Source: Lewinellaceae bacterium
Lineage (GTDB): Bacteria > Bacteroidota > Bacteroidia > Chitinophagales > Saprospiraceae
DNA: 64,000 nucleotides
NCBI GenBank assembly: GCA_020636075.1
Contig: JACJYO010000011.1
Span: 62,001-126,000, forward strand
Reading direction: 5' to 3'
Under the pieces are notes generated by a model, which saw only the letters and a program-made list of their open reading frames with translations, ran no database searches and was not told the DNA's origin. The translations under genes were made by a program, and so were the position numbers. Below, one piece after another: positions 26,395 through 33,156 of this stretch. How positions within the stretch are numbered: position 1 is the stretch's first letter; every line of letters starts with the position of its first letter.

Positions 26395-26683
26395 AGTGGT
26401 TTGCGAAAAAACCGCGAAGGTCAAGTCTTCGGATGACTATTTTGGAATTAGGGCTGTTAAGAGAAATTTAGAACGCTGTTTGTAGAGCATTTCACGCAGC
26501 GTTGCGCAGAGGAAATGCACAGAGTTTCGCGGAGTTTTCCTTCTTCGGGATGGCAACTCCGCGGAACTCTGTGTGAAAAACTCTGCGCAACGCTGCGTGA
26601 AATGCTCTACGGCTAAAATTTTAGTAGAAAAGGATTTCTCTAAACAGCCCTATTTCGGAATCTATGATTTAAAAGCGTGATAC
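26395..26683. repeat. Left copy of the direct repeat bounding the AT-rich island
   Basis: From 26395 (AGTGGTTTGCGAAAAAACCG) to 26683 (AAAAGCGTGATAC) this matches 29092-29263 almost base for base, except for an extra ~112 bases (about 26479-26590) that form the CGCAGAG-type palindrome at 26480-26612. The last part, ending PYHAFKS in the minus frame, is the 3' end of the cupin gene at 29242. The left copy is therefore a stray duplicate of that gene end plus its downstream flank. The remainder 26684-26849 is a low-similarity junction with no gene. Confidence 0.9.
26480..26612. repeat. CGCAGAG-type palindrome inside the left direct repeat
   Basis: GTAGAGCATTTCACGCAGCG on the left and CGCTGCGTGAAATGCTCTAC on the right form a perfect 20-base stem, extended inward by CGCAGAG / CTCTGCG. 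The right copy of the direct repeat lacks the interior between two CGCTG pentamers, as expected for hairpin-mediated deletion or insertion. Confidence 0.85.
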
Positions 26684-26813
26684 GGAGTCGCCCGATGACT
26701 AAGGTGCCGAAAAATTTGGAATTCACTTTCCGGCGGGTAAAGTTTTTTTAGAAAAGTCGGAGACTTGTTTACGCCGCGCGTCGCATTGCAAATGCTCGCG
26801 AGCGCATCGCGTT

Positions 26814-27350
26814 TTGGGTAAGTTTCTGAACACTTTGGGGCAGCGGGGTATAAAAACAGAAGCACATAGAAACTATATATTAGCTGTACATTTTGCATAT
26901 GAATTTATCCATCAAATGACCGACAAGTACTTGGATTTTATTAATGCACATTCTGGCCTAAAAACTGAAATATATAATGTATTGGATGGGCACTGCAATC
27001 GGAAGAGAAATTTAATGTATCCAGGAAATGGAATGGATTTAACTGGACATTTTCTTGATCTTACTACTGAAGAAAAAGAAATTATAAATTCTATTAAAGA
27101 TTCGAATAAGCGGAATAGTCCATGGTACCTTTTATATGTTTCAGGTGCCTTTTATCCAAAAAGTAGTAATCAAAACAGTGAATGGGAAAATCTTCCAAAA
27201 GCATTCTTATATGTGCTTTCACTTGGTGATCTTCTTTATAAAGTTAAAACTAATGGGTATGTTGAAAGTAGTTGTGAATTTAAATGTGCCGCCCGTTTTA
27301 TTCAACAAAAGATCAATAAAATCAATATTGTGCATGATGAAATTCATTAA
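26814..27350 (+). CDS. Unrecognised effector-like ORF of the AT-rich island, copy 1
   Basis: The open frame runs from a TTG at 26814, but sequence before ~26850 looks like flanking DNA, and the first in-frame ATG is later (MTDKYLDF), so the true start is uncertain and the gene may be 5'-truncated. About 170 residues, soluble, helical, with RNYILAVHFAYEFIHQ and YPGNGMDLTGHFLDLT. Its last ~45 residues (PKAFLYVLSLGDLLYKVK ... CEFKCAARFIQQKINKINI) match the remnant ORF at 28110-28298. The stop overlaps the next ATG by 14 bases. By position it could be the C-terminal domain of a polymorphic toxin, but I recognise no catalytic motif. Confidence 0.6.
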   Translation: MGKFLNTLGQRGIKTEAHRNYILAVHFAYEFIHQMTDKYLDFINAHSGLKTEIYNVLDGHCNRKRNLMYPGNGMDLTGHFLDLTTEEKEIINSIKDSNKRNSPWYLLYVSGAFYPKSSNQNSEWENLPKAFLYVLSLGDLLYKVKTNGYVESSCEFKCAARFIQQKINKINIVHDEIH

Positions 27351-28008
27351 ACTTATTCTTTCGATATTGTATTTCTTTTGTTTATCTATATCTTGCAAAA
27401 GACCCCTGCATTCGACACAGATTGACCAAGTATTATCTATTGATTCTATATCAATATTAAGAAACAGTTTTAATGGGTTTGACCCTATAAACATCGACAG
27501 TACTTTGAGAACGTATTTTGGAGTGGATAATTTCAATCTGCTGTTGGAGTGCGCAATTACTAATCTTACTTTAGATACTATTGTTTCAGAATCCACATAT
27601 GGCCATCAAACAATATTTTATATTGACAGGTTTTTAAGAATAGACTCTCTTGATTTTGAATGTTTTAGTATTAGGCCTAATATACCTAGTTTTACTTCTG
27701 CTTGTGATACATTCCTTCCCTATGAAGTCAGAACTTATTACATTCCCATATATATAAACTCCAACCTTGAAATAAGAGATAAATTATATTTTCAATTTTG
27801 GATTCGGCCCGGTTTTCTTCATTGCTTTTCTAGATATAACCTTCCAAAAGAGTTTTTAGTGAGCCAAGAAGATTCAGTACTATTTAAATCCGTTATATTG
27901 ATTGATATGAAAACCAACCTAGCCAAAGTGGTTAATAATCCAATAGATTCAATTTATGAAGAATATAAGGCCATGCCAAATATGAAAAACGTATCTATGA
28001 TAAAATAA
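27337..28008 (+). CDS. AT-rich-island lipoprotein, copy 1
   Basis: 223 residues from the ATG at 27337. It has a lipoprotein signal (KLILSILYFFCLSISC, Cys near residue 19). The mature part is beta-rich: LLLECAITNLTLDTIV, SACDTFLPYEVRTYYIPIYI and ILIDMKTNLAKVVNNPIDSIYEE. The same layout and several of the same phrases recur in the lipoprotein at 28285, which starts with the same 14-base overlap with its upstream ORF. It could be an envelope immunity or partner protein of the upstream ORF. No known family was recognised. Codon use is strongly AT-biased compared with the flanking genes. Confidence 0.75.
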   Translation: MKFIKLILSILYFFCLSISCKRPLHSTQIDQVLSIDSISILRNSFNGFDPINIDSTLRTYFGVDNFNLLLECAITNLTLDTIVSESTYGHQTIFYIDRFLRIDSLDFECFSIRPNIPSFTSACDTFLPYEVRTYYIPIYINSNLEIRDKLYFQFWIRPGFLHCFSRYNLPKEFLVSQEDSVLFKSVILIDMKTNLAKVVNNPIDSIYEEYKAMPNMKNVSMIK

Positions 28009-28109
28009 ATTGGGGGACCACAGGAAGGTATGCTTGCTACTTTCAAAAACTTTATTGGTCTATAATTATGTCATTCCTTACTCTGATTTTGACATGGTAG
28101 TATGGACTT

Positions 28110-28298
28110 TTGAGCAAGGGCCAATCAAGCTCTTGGACAACAATCTCTCCCACTCATAAATTTATAATTTCAATAGGATCTTTACTATTTAAATTAAAAG
28201 ATGATTATGGCGAAAATTCTCAAGAGTTCTCTTGTACACTAAAGTTTGCGAACAATAAATTACAAAATATTAATATTAAATCATATGACTTTAAATAG
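28110..28298 (+). pseudogene. 3' remnant of a second effector-like ORF
   Basis: About 62 residues from a TTG, closed upstream by an in-frame TAG at 28098. The frame matches the C-terminus of the ORF at 26814 (PTHKFIISIGSLLFKLKDD, QEFSCTLKFANNKLQNINI against PKAFLYVLSLGDLLYKVKT and CEFKCAARFIQQKINKINI). It is probably the tail of a duplicate whose 5' part is lost. In 28009-28109 another frame reads WGTTGRYACYFQKLYWSII, which may be degraded upstream coding sequence. Confidence 0.6.
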
Positions 28299-28941
28299 GA
28301 CTGTAAATTCTTTTTTATTATTGTTTTCTGTTTTCTGTAGATGTACAAATTCTAATTTTAAAGAAAGCAAATGTGATTCTTTAAGTTTGGATTCTTTAAT
28401 AATAAAAAAAACAATTTTCAATAAAAATTATTATTCAACTGATTCGAATAATAATTTATTTTTATCAGATGATTATCTTAAAATGCTCCTATCTTGTAAG
28501 ATTTCAAACTTTTGTCAAGATACATTTTACACAATAGTTTCATCTAAAAATAATTATGCAAGAGAGATTGATATGGTCCTTCAAATTAAAGCAAATGAAC
28601 TAAGGCTTTTATATGGCGGTTATCAAGAAATACATGACCCGCGCGTTGACACCTTCAAGCCAGGCACTTCAAAAATATATTATATTCCATATTATGGATT
28701 TGAAAGTATTTTAGATAGCAGTATTTTATATTCGCGTTTACAGTTTAAAGTTACCACTAAAGACCCTCGGCGCATTAATTCGGACTCTTTAACTCATTCT
28801 TTAATTACAAAAGAGATGCTATCCCCTTTAATATTCGTACTTAAAATCGACCCAACCAATAACACAGCAATCATTGTTGATAGCACCTTAGAAGATATAT
28901 TTCATTCATATATAGAAAAAGGGTTTAAAAAAACGTTCTAA
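28285..28941 (+). CDS. AT-rich-island lipoprotein, copy 2
   Basis: 218 residues from the ATG at 28285, which overlaps the preceding remnant by 14 bases as in copy 1. The signal is TVNSFLLLFSVFCRC, with two Cys that could serve in the lipobox. The body parallels copy 1: LKMLLSCKISNFCQDTFY, VDTFKPGTSKIYYIPYYGFE and LIFVLKIDPTNNTAIIVDST followed by LEDIFHSYIEK. The pair diverged substantially but kept order and overlap, so the two-gene module was duplicated as a unit. Confidence 0.75.
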   Translation: MTLNRTVNSFLLLFSVFCRCTNSNFKESKCDSLSLDSLIIKKTIFNKNYYSTDSNNNLFLSDDYLKMLLSCKISNFCQDTFYTIVSSKNNYAREIDMVLQIKANELRLLYGGYQEIHDPRVDTFKPGTSKIYYIPYYGFESILDSSILYSRLQFKVTTKDPRRINSDSLTHSLITKEMLSPLIFVLKIDPTNNTAIIVDSTLEDIFHSYIEKGFKKTF

Positions 28942-28952
28942 TATCATCAAAA

Positions 28953-29091
28953 ATGATAAAACCTATACTAAACTTTTGCTTCCTGTTCCTAACAATCCAC
29001 CTCTCCGCCCAGCCCACCCTGGTAAAAAACATTCAACCTGGCTTGGGCTCTTCCGTTTTTCTATCCCTGGAAAAATCGGCAGTAGCAGGAG
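28953..29091 (+). pseudogene. 5' fragment of an ELWxxDGT-like exported protein gene
   Basis: From the ATG at 28953 the frame reads a signal peptide (LNFCFLFLTIHLSAQ) and PTLVKNIQPGLGSSVFLSLE, which resembles the N-terminus of the large ELWxxDGT-repeat proteins of Bacteroidota (typically TLVKDINPG). About 46 residues in, the sequence enters the direct repeat at 29092, and similarity ends. The gene was cut there. Confidence 0.6.
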
Positions 29092-29263
29092 AGTGGTTTG
29101 CGAAAAAACCGCGAAGGTCAAGTCATCGGATGACTATTTTGGAATTAGGGCTGTTAAGAGAAATTTAGAACGCTGCGTGAAATGCTTTACGGCTAAAATT
29201 TTAGTAGAAAAAGATTTCTCTTAACAGCCCTATTTCGGAATCTATGATTTAAAAGCGTGATAC
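29092..29263. repeat. Right copy of the direct repeat bounding the AT-rich island
   Basis: Matches 26395-26683 apart from the ~112-base palindrome interior, with only a few mismatches. It contains the last codons and stop (TAG at 29242-29244) of the minus-strand cupin gene, so this copy is in its native position next to an intact gene. Confidence 0.9.
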
Positions 29264-30132
29264 TTGTCCAGGAAATCCAGATAGGATTGGCCGAATACAA
29301 AGTCAGCATTATCGCCGAACAACACGAACACACCTTCGAGGGGTTCATCATACGGATTGTAAATAACGTGCTTCACATAAGGCCCGATAAAAATACTCAT
29401 GCCCGCTTCGATGTCGAACTCCGAATCGCCGAGTTGACCTTTCCCTCTGCCTTTGGTGAAGATGAACAGGTTGGGCACCTGCCCCTTTTCCAGGCCGCGA
29501 TCGGCATTGGCGGCTTCTTCCGGGCCGATGCTGAACCAGCCGATCCGTTTGTCTTTCATCGTGTAGAGGGCCACCATGTCGACGCCATGGCTGGGCAGGG
29601 CGCCGTCTCTGGAAAACGGGGTGATTTCGATGGGGTCTTTTTTCCAAAAATGTTCGATCACCTGGTAGGCAATTGCCGTGTACTTTTGGTCGGATGTGAA
29701 GCCCTCCATGTCCTTGATGTCCAGGGCAGTTACATCGGCCGATGTCGATTTTGCAGCGGCGGTGGTGGCTGTCCAGATTTTCGAATCGATCTTGTCCAGG
29801 GTAGCCCGGTCGGCAAACTCAAAATACCAGGTTGGCGCTGGCGGCATACCCTGGTGCAGGGTTACGGTGTGCGGACCAAAATGGTGGAGGGTGTACTGCT
29901 TGTTTTTGCCGGCCTGGTAGGCTTCCTGTGCCCGTTCGGCGTTGACATACCACCAGTCATTGCCCACCTTGATGCCGAAGGTGGTGGTAACGGCCATAAC
30001 ATCTGTTTTGTAACTCTCGACAAAACTTTGCAGGACGGCTTCGGTGGATTGCTCCTGCGCCCGGGCGCCGGCTATCGAAAGGAGCGTGAGGAGTAGGACG
30101 GTGACGGTGAACTTCATTGTTTTTGTCATCAT
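29242..30132 (-). CDS. Exported protein with C-terminal cupin-like domain
   Basis: 296 residues; the start could also be MKFTVTVL at 30117. It has a signal peptide (FTVTVLLLTLLSIAGARAQ). The N-terminal ~170 residues are an unrecognised domain (GIKVGNDWWYVNAERAQEAY). From ~185 a cupin-like barrel follows (GVDMVALYTMKDKRIGWFSI, FDIEAGMSIFIGPYVKHVIY, EGVFVLFGDNADF). Only one likely metal-ligand His (KHVIY) is clear, so it may bind ligand rather than catalyse. The 3' end lies within the direct repeat. Confidence 0.75.
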   Translation of the reverse strand: MMTKTMKFTVTVLLLTLLSIAGARAQEQSTEAVLQSFVESYKTDVMAVTTTFGIKVGNDWWYVNAERAQEAYQAGKNKQYTLHHFGPHTVTLHQGMPPAPTWYFEFADRATLDKIDSKIWTATTAAAKSTSADVTALDIKDMEGFTSDQKYTAIAYQVIEHFWKKDPIEITPFSRDGALPSHGVDMVALYTMKDKRIGWFSIGPEEAANADRGLEKGQVPNLFIFTKGRGKGQLGDSEFDIEAGMSIFIGPYVKHVIYNPYDEPLEGVFVLFGDNADFVFGQSYLDFLDKYHAFKS

Positions 30133-30201
30133 GTACTTTTTTACAGGTTGAAAAAATGAAAAAGCAAGCCCGGTTCAGCGGGTTCACATAGAAAACAGAT
30201 A

Positions 30202-30271
30202 GTATTGGTCAGACGACTTTGAGTCGTCAGACCAATACGCGCGGTCCGACGACTCGAAGTCGTCTGACCGC
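30202..30271. repeat. Two adjacent GTCAGACGACT hairpins
   Basis: 30202-30238 (GTATTGGTCAGACGACT / AGTCGTCAGACCAATAC-like) and 30241-30271 (GCGGTCCGACGACT / AGTCGTCTGACCGC) are tandem hairpins. They are a variant of the GACTCGAGTC-type family seen at 20636, 33245 and 35816. The spacer 30272-30406 shows no gene. Confidence 0.8.
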
Positions 30272-30406
30272 TAATCGCATTTATCGAATTACTATGTGAA
30301 TCCGTACAACCTGGCTTGCAGCACCAAAAGTAGAGCCTCAGCTATCCGGAAGGGGCCTGTACAGCGCGGCTTGTGGTGAAAGTGGCCTATTTGTGGCGAA
30401 TGCCGG

Positions 30407-31271
30407 TTAGCCGAAGTTTTTCACGGCCCGCAACTCGCTCATGATGTTGTCGCGGTAGGATTTTGAAACGGGAATGACCGTGTCGAAAGGGTCGAGGTAG
30501 AGCTTGAGTTCGCTGCTGCCGACCACCGATTTTACATGGTAGAGGTTGACGATGTACGACCGGTGGCAGCGGACGATGGCCCTGTTGGCAATGGAATCGG
30601 CCAGACTGACCATGGAAGCGCGGATGAGAAACTTGGCGAGTTTTTCCTGCTCCAGGTAATACAGCTCCACGTAGTTGTCTTGCGCCCGGGCGTACTGAAA
30701 GGCAGCCAGCGAAAGCGCGATCCGGTCGTTGTTGCCCTGCCCGGAAAAGGTGATGAGCTGGTTGGGGTCGAACCGGGTGTCGATGTTGGTCAGCACGTGG
30801 TTGACCTGTTGCTGCAAAGCCTGAAACCTGAAGTAGAAAAAAGTGCCAACTGTGGGGAACACCAACACGCTGCTGCAATTCACAATGAACTCCAGGGCGC
30901 TCCGGAAATCGAAAGTCGTGCCAATTGCCGAGGATGTTGTAGGTGAAAAAGTTGGCGATACCGAGCAGGACAAAGGTCCAGATGCTCCAAAAGATGATCC
31001 ACTTGTAATTGACGCGCCGGAAGATCAGCGACCGCAACACGAATTCGTTGAACGCGCTGAAACTGAAGGTGACACCAGCAAACAGGAGCATCATTTCTAA
31101 AAACAATGCGGTGTACTGATGCCTGGGGTTGTAATTGCTCACACCGAAAGGCAGGAAGAACATCAGGAACAAAAAGAAAAAGAGCGCCGTGCTCAGGCAG
31201 AGCGTCAGCTTATACTTTTTTGAATTGTAAAAGGAGAGGTCGGGAGTGTTCACGGTGGTGGTGTGTTTCAC
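30407..31271 (-). pseudogene. Membrane-bound LytTR regulator with a frameshift
   Basis: The N-terminus in one frame starts with GTG at 31271 and gives four transmembrane helices (LCLSTALFFFLFLMFFLPFG, LEMMLLFAGVTFSFSAF, WIIFWSIWTFVLLGIANFF). At about 30900-30920, after NILGNWHDF, the frame changes by one base. The other frame continues with ALEFIVNCSSVLVFPTVGT and a LytTR DNA-binding domain (NYVELYYLEQEKLAKFLI, RAIVRCHRSYIVNL, DTVIPVSKSY) to the stop at 30407. Joined, the protein is ~288 residues. It is either a real mutation or a sequence error. Confidence 0.8.
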
Positions 31272-31403
31272 CGGTGAAGTTAATCAACTATTGGGGTGTT
31301 GTTTAGGAACAGGTGTTTGTGGAGCGAGGAGTGGCGCTGGCATTTGTTGCGTAGCTGGCGATCGGGTTTGATTATAAATTCGAACACTTTGAGCCAGTAG
31401 GGA

Positions 31404-32287
31404 TCATTTCTCTTTTTTGACAATTTTAGAATACTTATATCCCAAGACTATTGTGTCTTGTTTGATATAAATAGTGCCTTCAATAGATTCTGTGGTTTCC
31501 AAACTCTGCTGGGGATCAATGCTTGTAGAGATATGATTTATATCACTGATATAAATTCCGTTTTTTATCCTATTCATTTTGTCCCAATAAGCCCAAATGC
31601 CATGGCTCAAAAGTAGTTTTTTGTTTATTATTTTTCCTTTTATTATCTCGCCTACATATGCAGTATCGTATTCGGAAAATATAATAAAGCTTTTGTTTTT
31701 GTATGGGTAGTAAATATTTGCTGTTAGCCCAGATGTATCTATAACATTTTCTAACAGACTATCTGGCGGTGGTATTTGTCTGCTTAAGAATTTGTCTTTT
31801 TGATATAACGGCAATCGTTTTGGGTTTTCTAAGGTTCTTACACTTGCCGAACCACCCATATGTGCCAAAGAACTTGTAATAATGTACTTTCCATCCTTGA
31901 AATCAATCATTTTAGGGCAGGTTGAAGGTAGGAAATGGATTTTGTCTCTATTGTTCTTGTCTACAAATAACAATGCCCCTCCAAACTCTCCAGCACAACC
32001 GCTATAAATTTCAAAGTTAGCGTCTTCAAAGTCACACGATATCTCATGCAATTTTTCTCCTGTAAAGGAGTATTTTCTACTACTCTCATATTTATGTGCG
32101 GTTGTATCATTTTTTGCACTTATAATATTTGTATTTACCCAATCGTCAAATTGGCTTTTTGAATAGGGTTATTTAAATCAAAAACCTTTTTGGTGAGCGC
32201 CACATTGTCACTCTCTTTTGTCTCGAATACACAACCTGGAATTACAATTAATAGCAAAGCATAAAGTATTATTGATTTTCTCTTCAT
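31404..32287 (-). pseudogene. Putative lipoprotein gene with a one-base deletion in a T run
   Basis: From an ATG at 32287 the frame gives a lipoprotein signal (ILYALLLIVIPGCVF) and runs into a stop after ~50 codons. One base added to the run of five T at 32156-32160 joins it to the long frame (FDDWVNTNIISAKNDTTAH ... HEISCDFEDANFEIYSGCAG) ending at 31404. The total length of 884 bases is one short of a multiple of three. The 215-residue downstream part has no recognised domain; it contains GGSASVRTLENPKRLPLY. AT-rich relative to its neighbours. Homopolymer error or phase variation are both possible. Confidence 0.75.
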
Positions 32288-32333
32288 TTTTTGGATTCCT
32301 TTAGTTTCTATCAACAGTCGTATTTACTCCGCT

Positions 32334-32439
32334 CTTCCGAGTCTTCGGACTCGGAAGTTATGTCATTTGGACTTTGTCCACACACCGAAATCAGAAATGC
32401 GGACAAAGTCCGCTTGATATTTGGACGAGTCTGAAGACT
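32334..32439. repeat. Nested hairpins upstream of the DUF5615 gene
   Basis: The segment contains CTTCCGAGTCTTCGGACTCGG at 32334-32357 as a tight hairpin, then GGACTTTGTCC / GGACAAAGTCC arms at 32369-32411, and ends near GACGAGTCTGAAGACTTCG. It separates the lipoprotein gene from the toxin-antitoxin pair. No ORF is supported here. Confidence 0.7.
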
Positions 32440-32488
32440 TCGCCCAGCAGGGGGTACAAAAAATCACTGGCGGTTCATGCCGTTCAGA

Positions 32489-32827
32489 TCATTTGTATAT
32501 TTCCAGACAGTCGTGTGTATTATCGGCGAGGAACTCTTGGATCACATTAGTATTTTCCAAAAGTATTTGTGCCAACACTGTAGTAGAACAATTGCCGGTA
32601 CGCAGCCAAATTATTTTCGGCGGAGTGCCATGTTCCAGTTGTATCAGAGAAAAATCCTCGTCCAGGGTAATAATTGCATCAATGCCTTCCCGGCGGGCGT
32701 ACATAAATATTTGATAATCGCTATGGTTTGTCAGGCCCAGGAGTCGAATATGGGTCGTGTCAGGAAACGCATCGCCAAGCCGGTTCAACAACCGAAAGGA
32801 AATATTCTGATCAAGTAGAATAGTCAT
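32489..32827 (-). CDS. DUF5615 PIN-like protein (toxin of a TA pair)
   Basis: About 112 residues from the ATG at 32827. It begins TILLDQNISFRLLNRL and has ITLDEDFSLIQ, matching DUF5615 proteins, a PIN-like family usually paired with DUF433. The conserved Asp residues (LLDQN and TLDEDF) could form the metal site of a nuclease. The antitoxin gene lies just upstream, 10 bases apart, in the order antitoxin-toxin. It is full length for the family. Confidence 0.85.
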   Translation of the reverse strand: MTILLDQNISFRLLNRLGDAFPDTTHIRLLGLTNHSDYQIFMYARREGIDAIITLDEDFSLIQLEHGTPPKIIWLRTGNCSTTVLAQILLENTNVIQEFLADNTHDCLEIYK

Positions 32828-32837
32828 AGTGAACAGA

Positions 32838-33068
32838 TCAGGACCCAATCGCCGTCAGCACGCGGTGCTGGCGCTCCGCTGAAAATTCGAGTGCCGTCAG
32901 GATGTCTTCGCGGGTGAGCTCCGGGAAGTCAGCCAGGATTTCAGGAATGGTCATGTCAGAAGCCAGCCATCGCAGGATATCTTCTACTGTGATGCGCATA
33001 TGTCGAATACAGGGCTTACCGCCGCGTTTGCCCGGCTCGATAGTGATTATGTCTTTGTATATGACCAT
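32838..33068 (-). CDS. DUF433 antitoxin-like protein
   Basis: 76 residues with the DUF433 signature (ITIEPGKRGGKPCIRHMRIT, VEDILRWLASDMTIPEIL, FPELTREDILTALEF), a winged helix-turn-helix-like domain. It pairs with the DUF5615 gene downstream. Such antitoxins usually repress their own promoter, so the operator should lie just upstream of 33068. Confidence 0.87.
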   Translation of the reverse strand: MVIYKDIITIEPGKRGGKPCIRHMRITVEDILRWLASDMTIPEILADFPELTREDILTALEFSAERQHRVLTAIGS

Positions 33069-33156
33069 TATTATGTCCGTTTATATTGCAAAAATAACAG
33101 AATTCGATGCCCGAGCAAATGGTTGAACCGCTTTGGGGCCTGCAATTCCGCTTGTT

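Noticed and set aside
26662..26898. A 78-codon minus-strand frame ending PYHAFKS
   Set aside because: Only the last codons are real, being the duplicated 3' end of the cupin gene. The rest is the junction and the first part of the AT-rich island read backwards.
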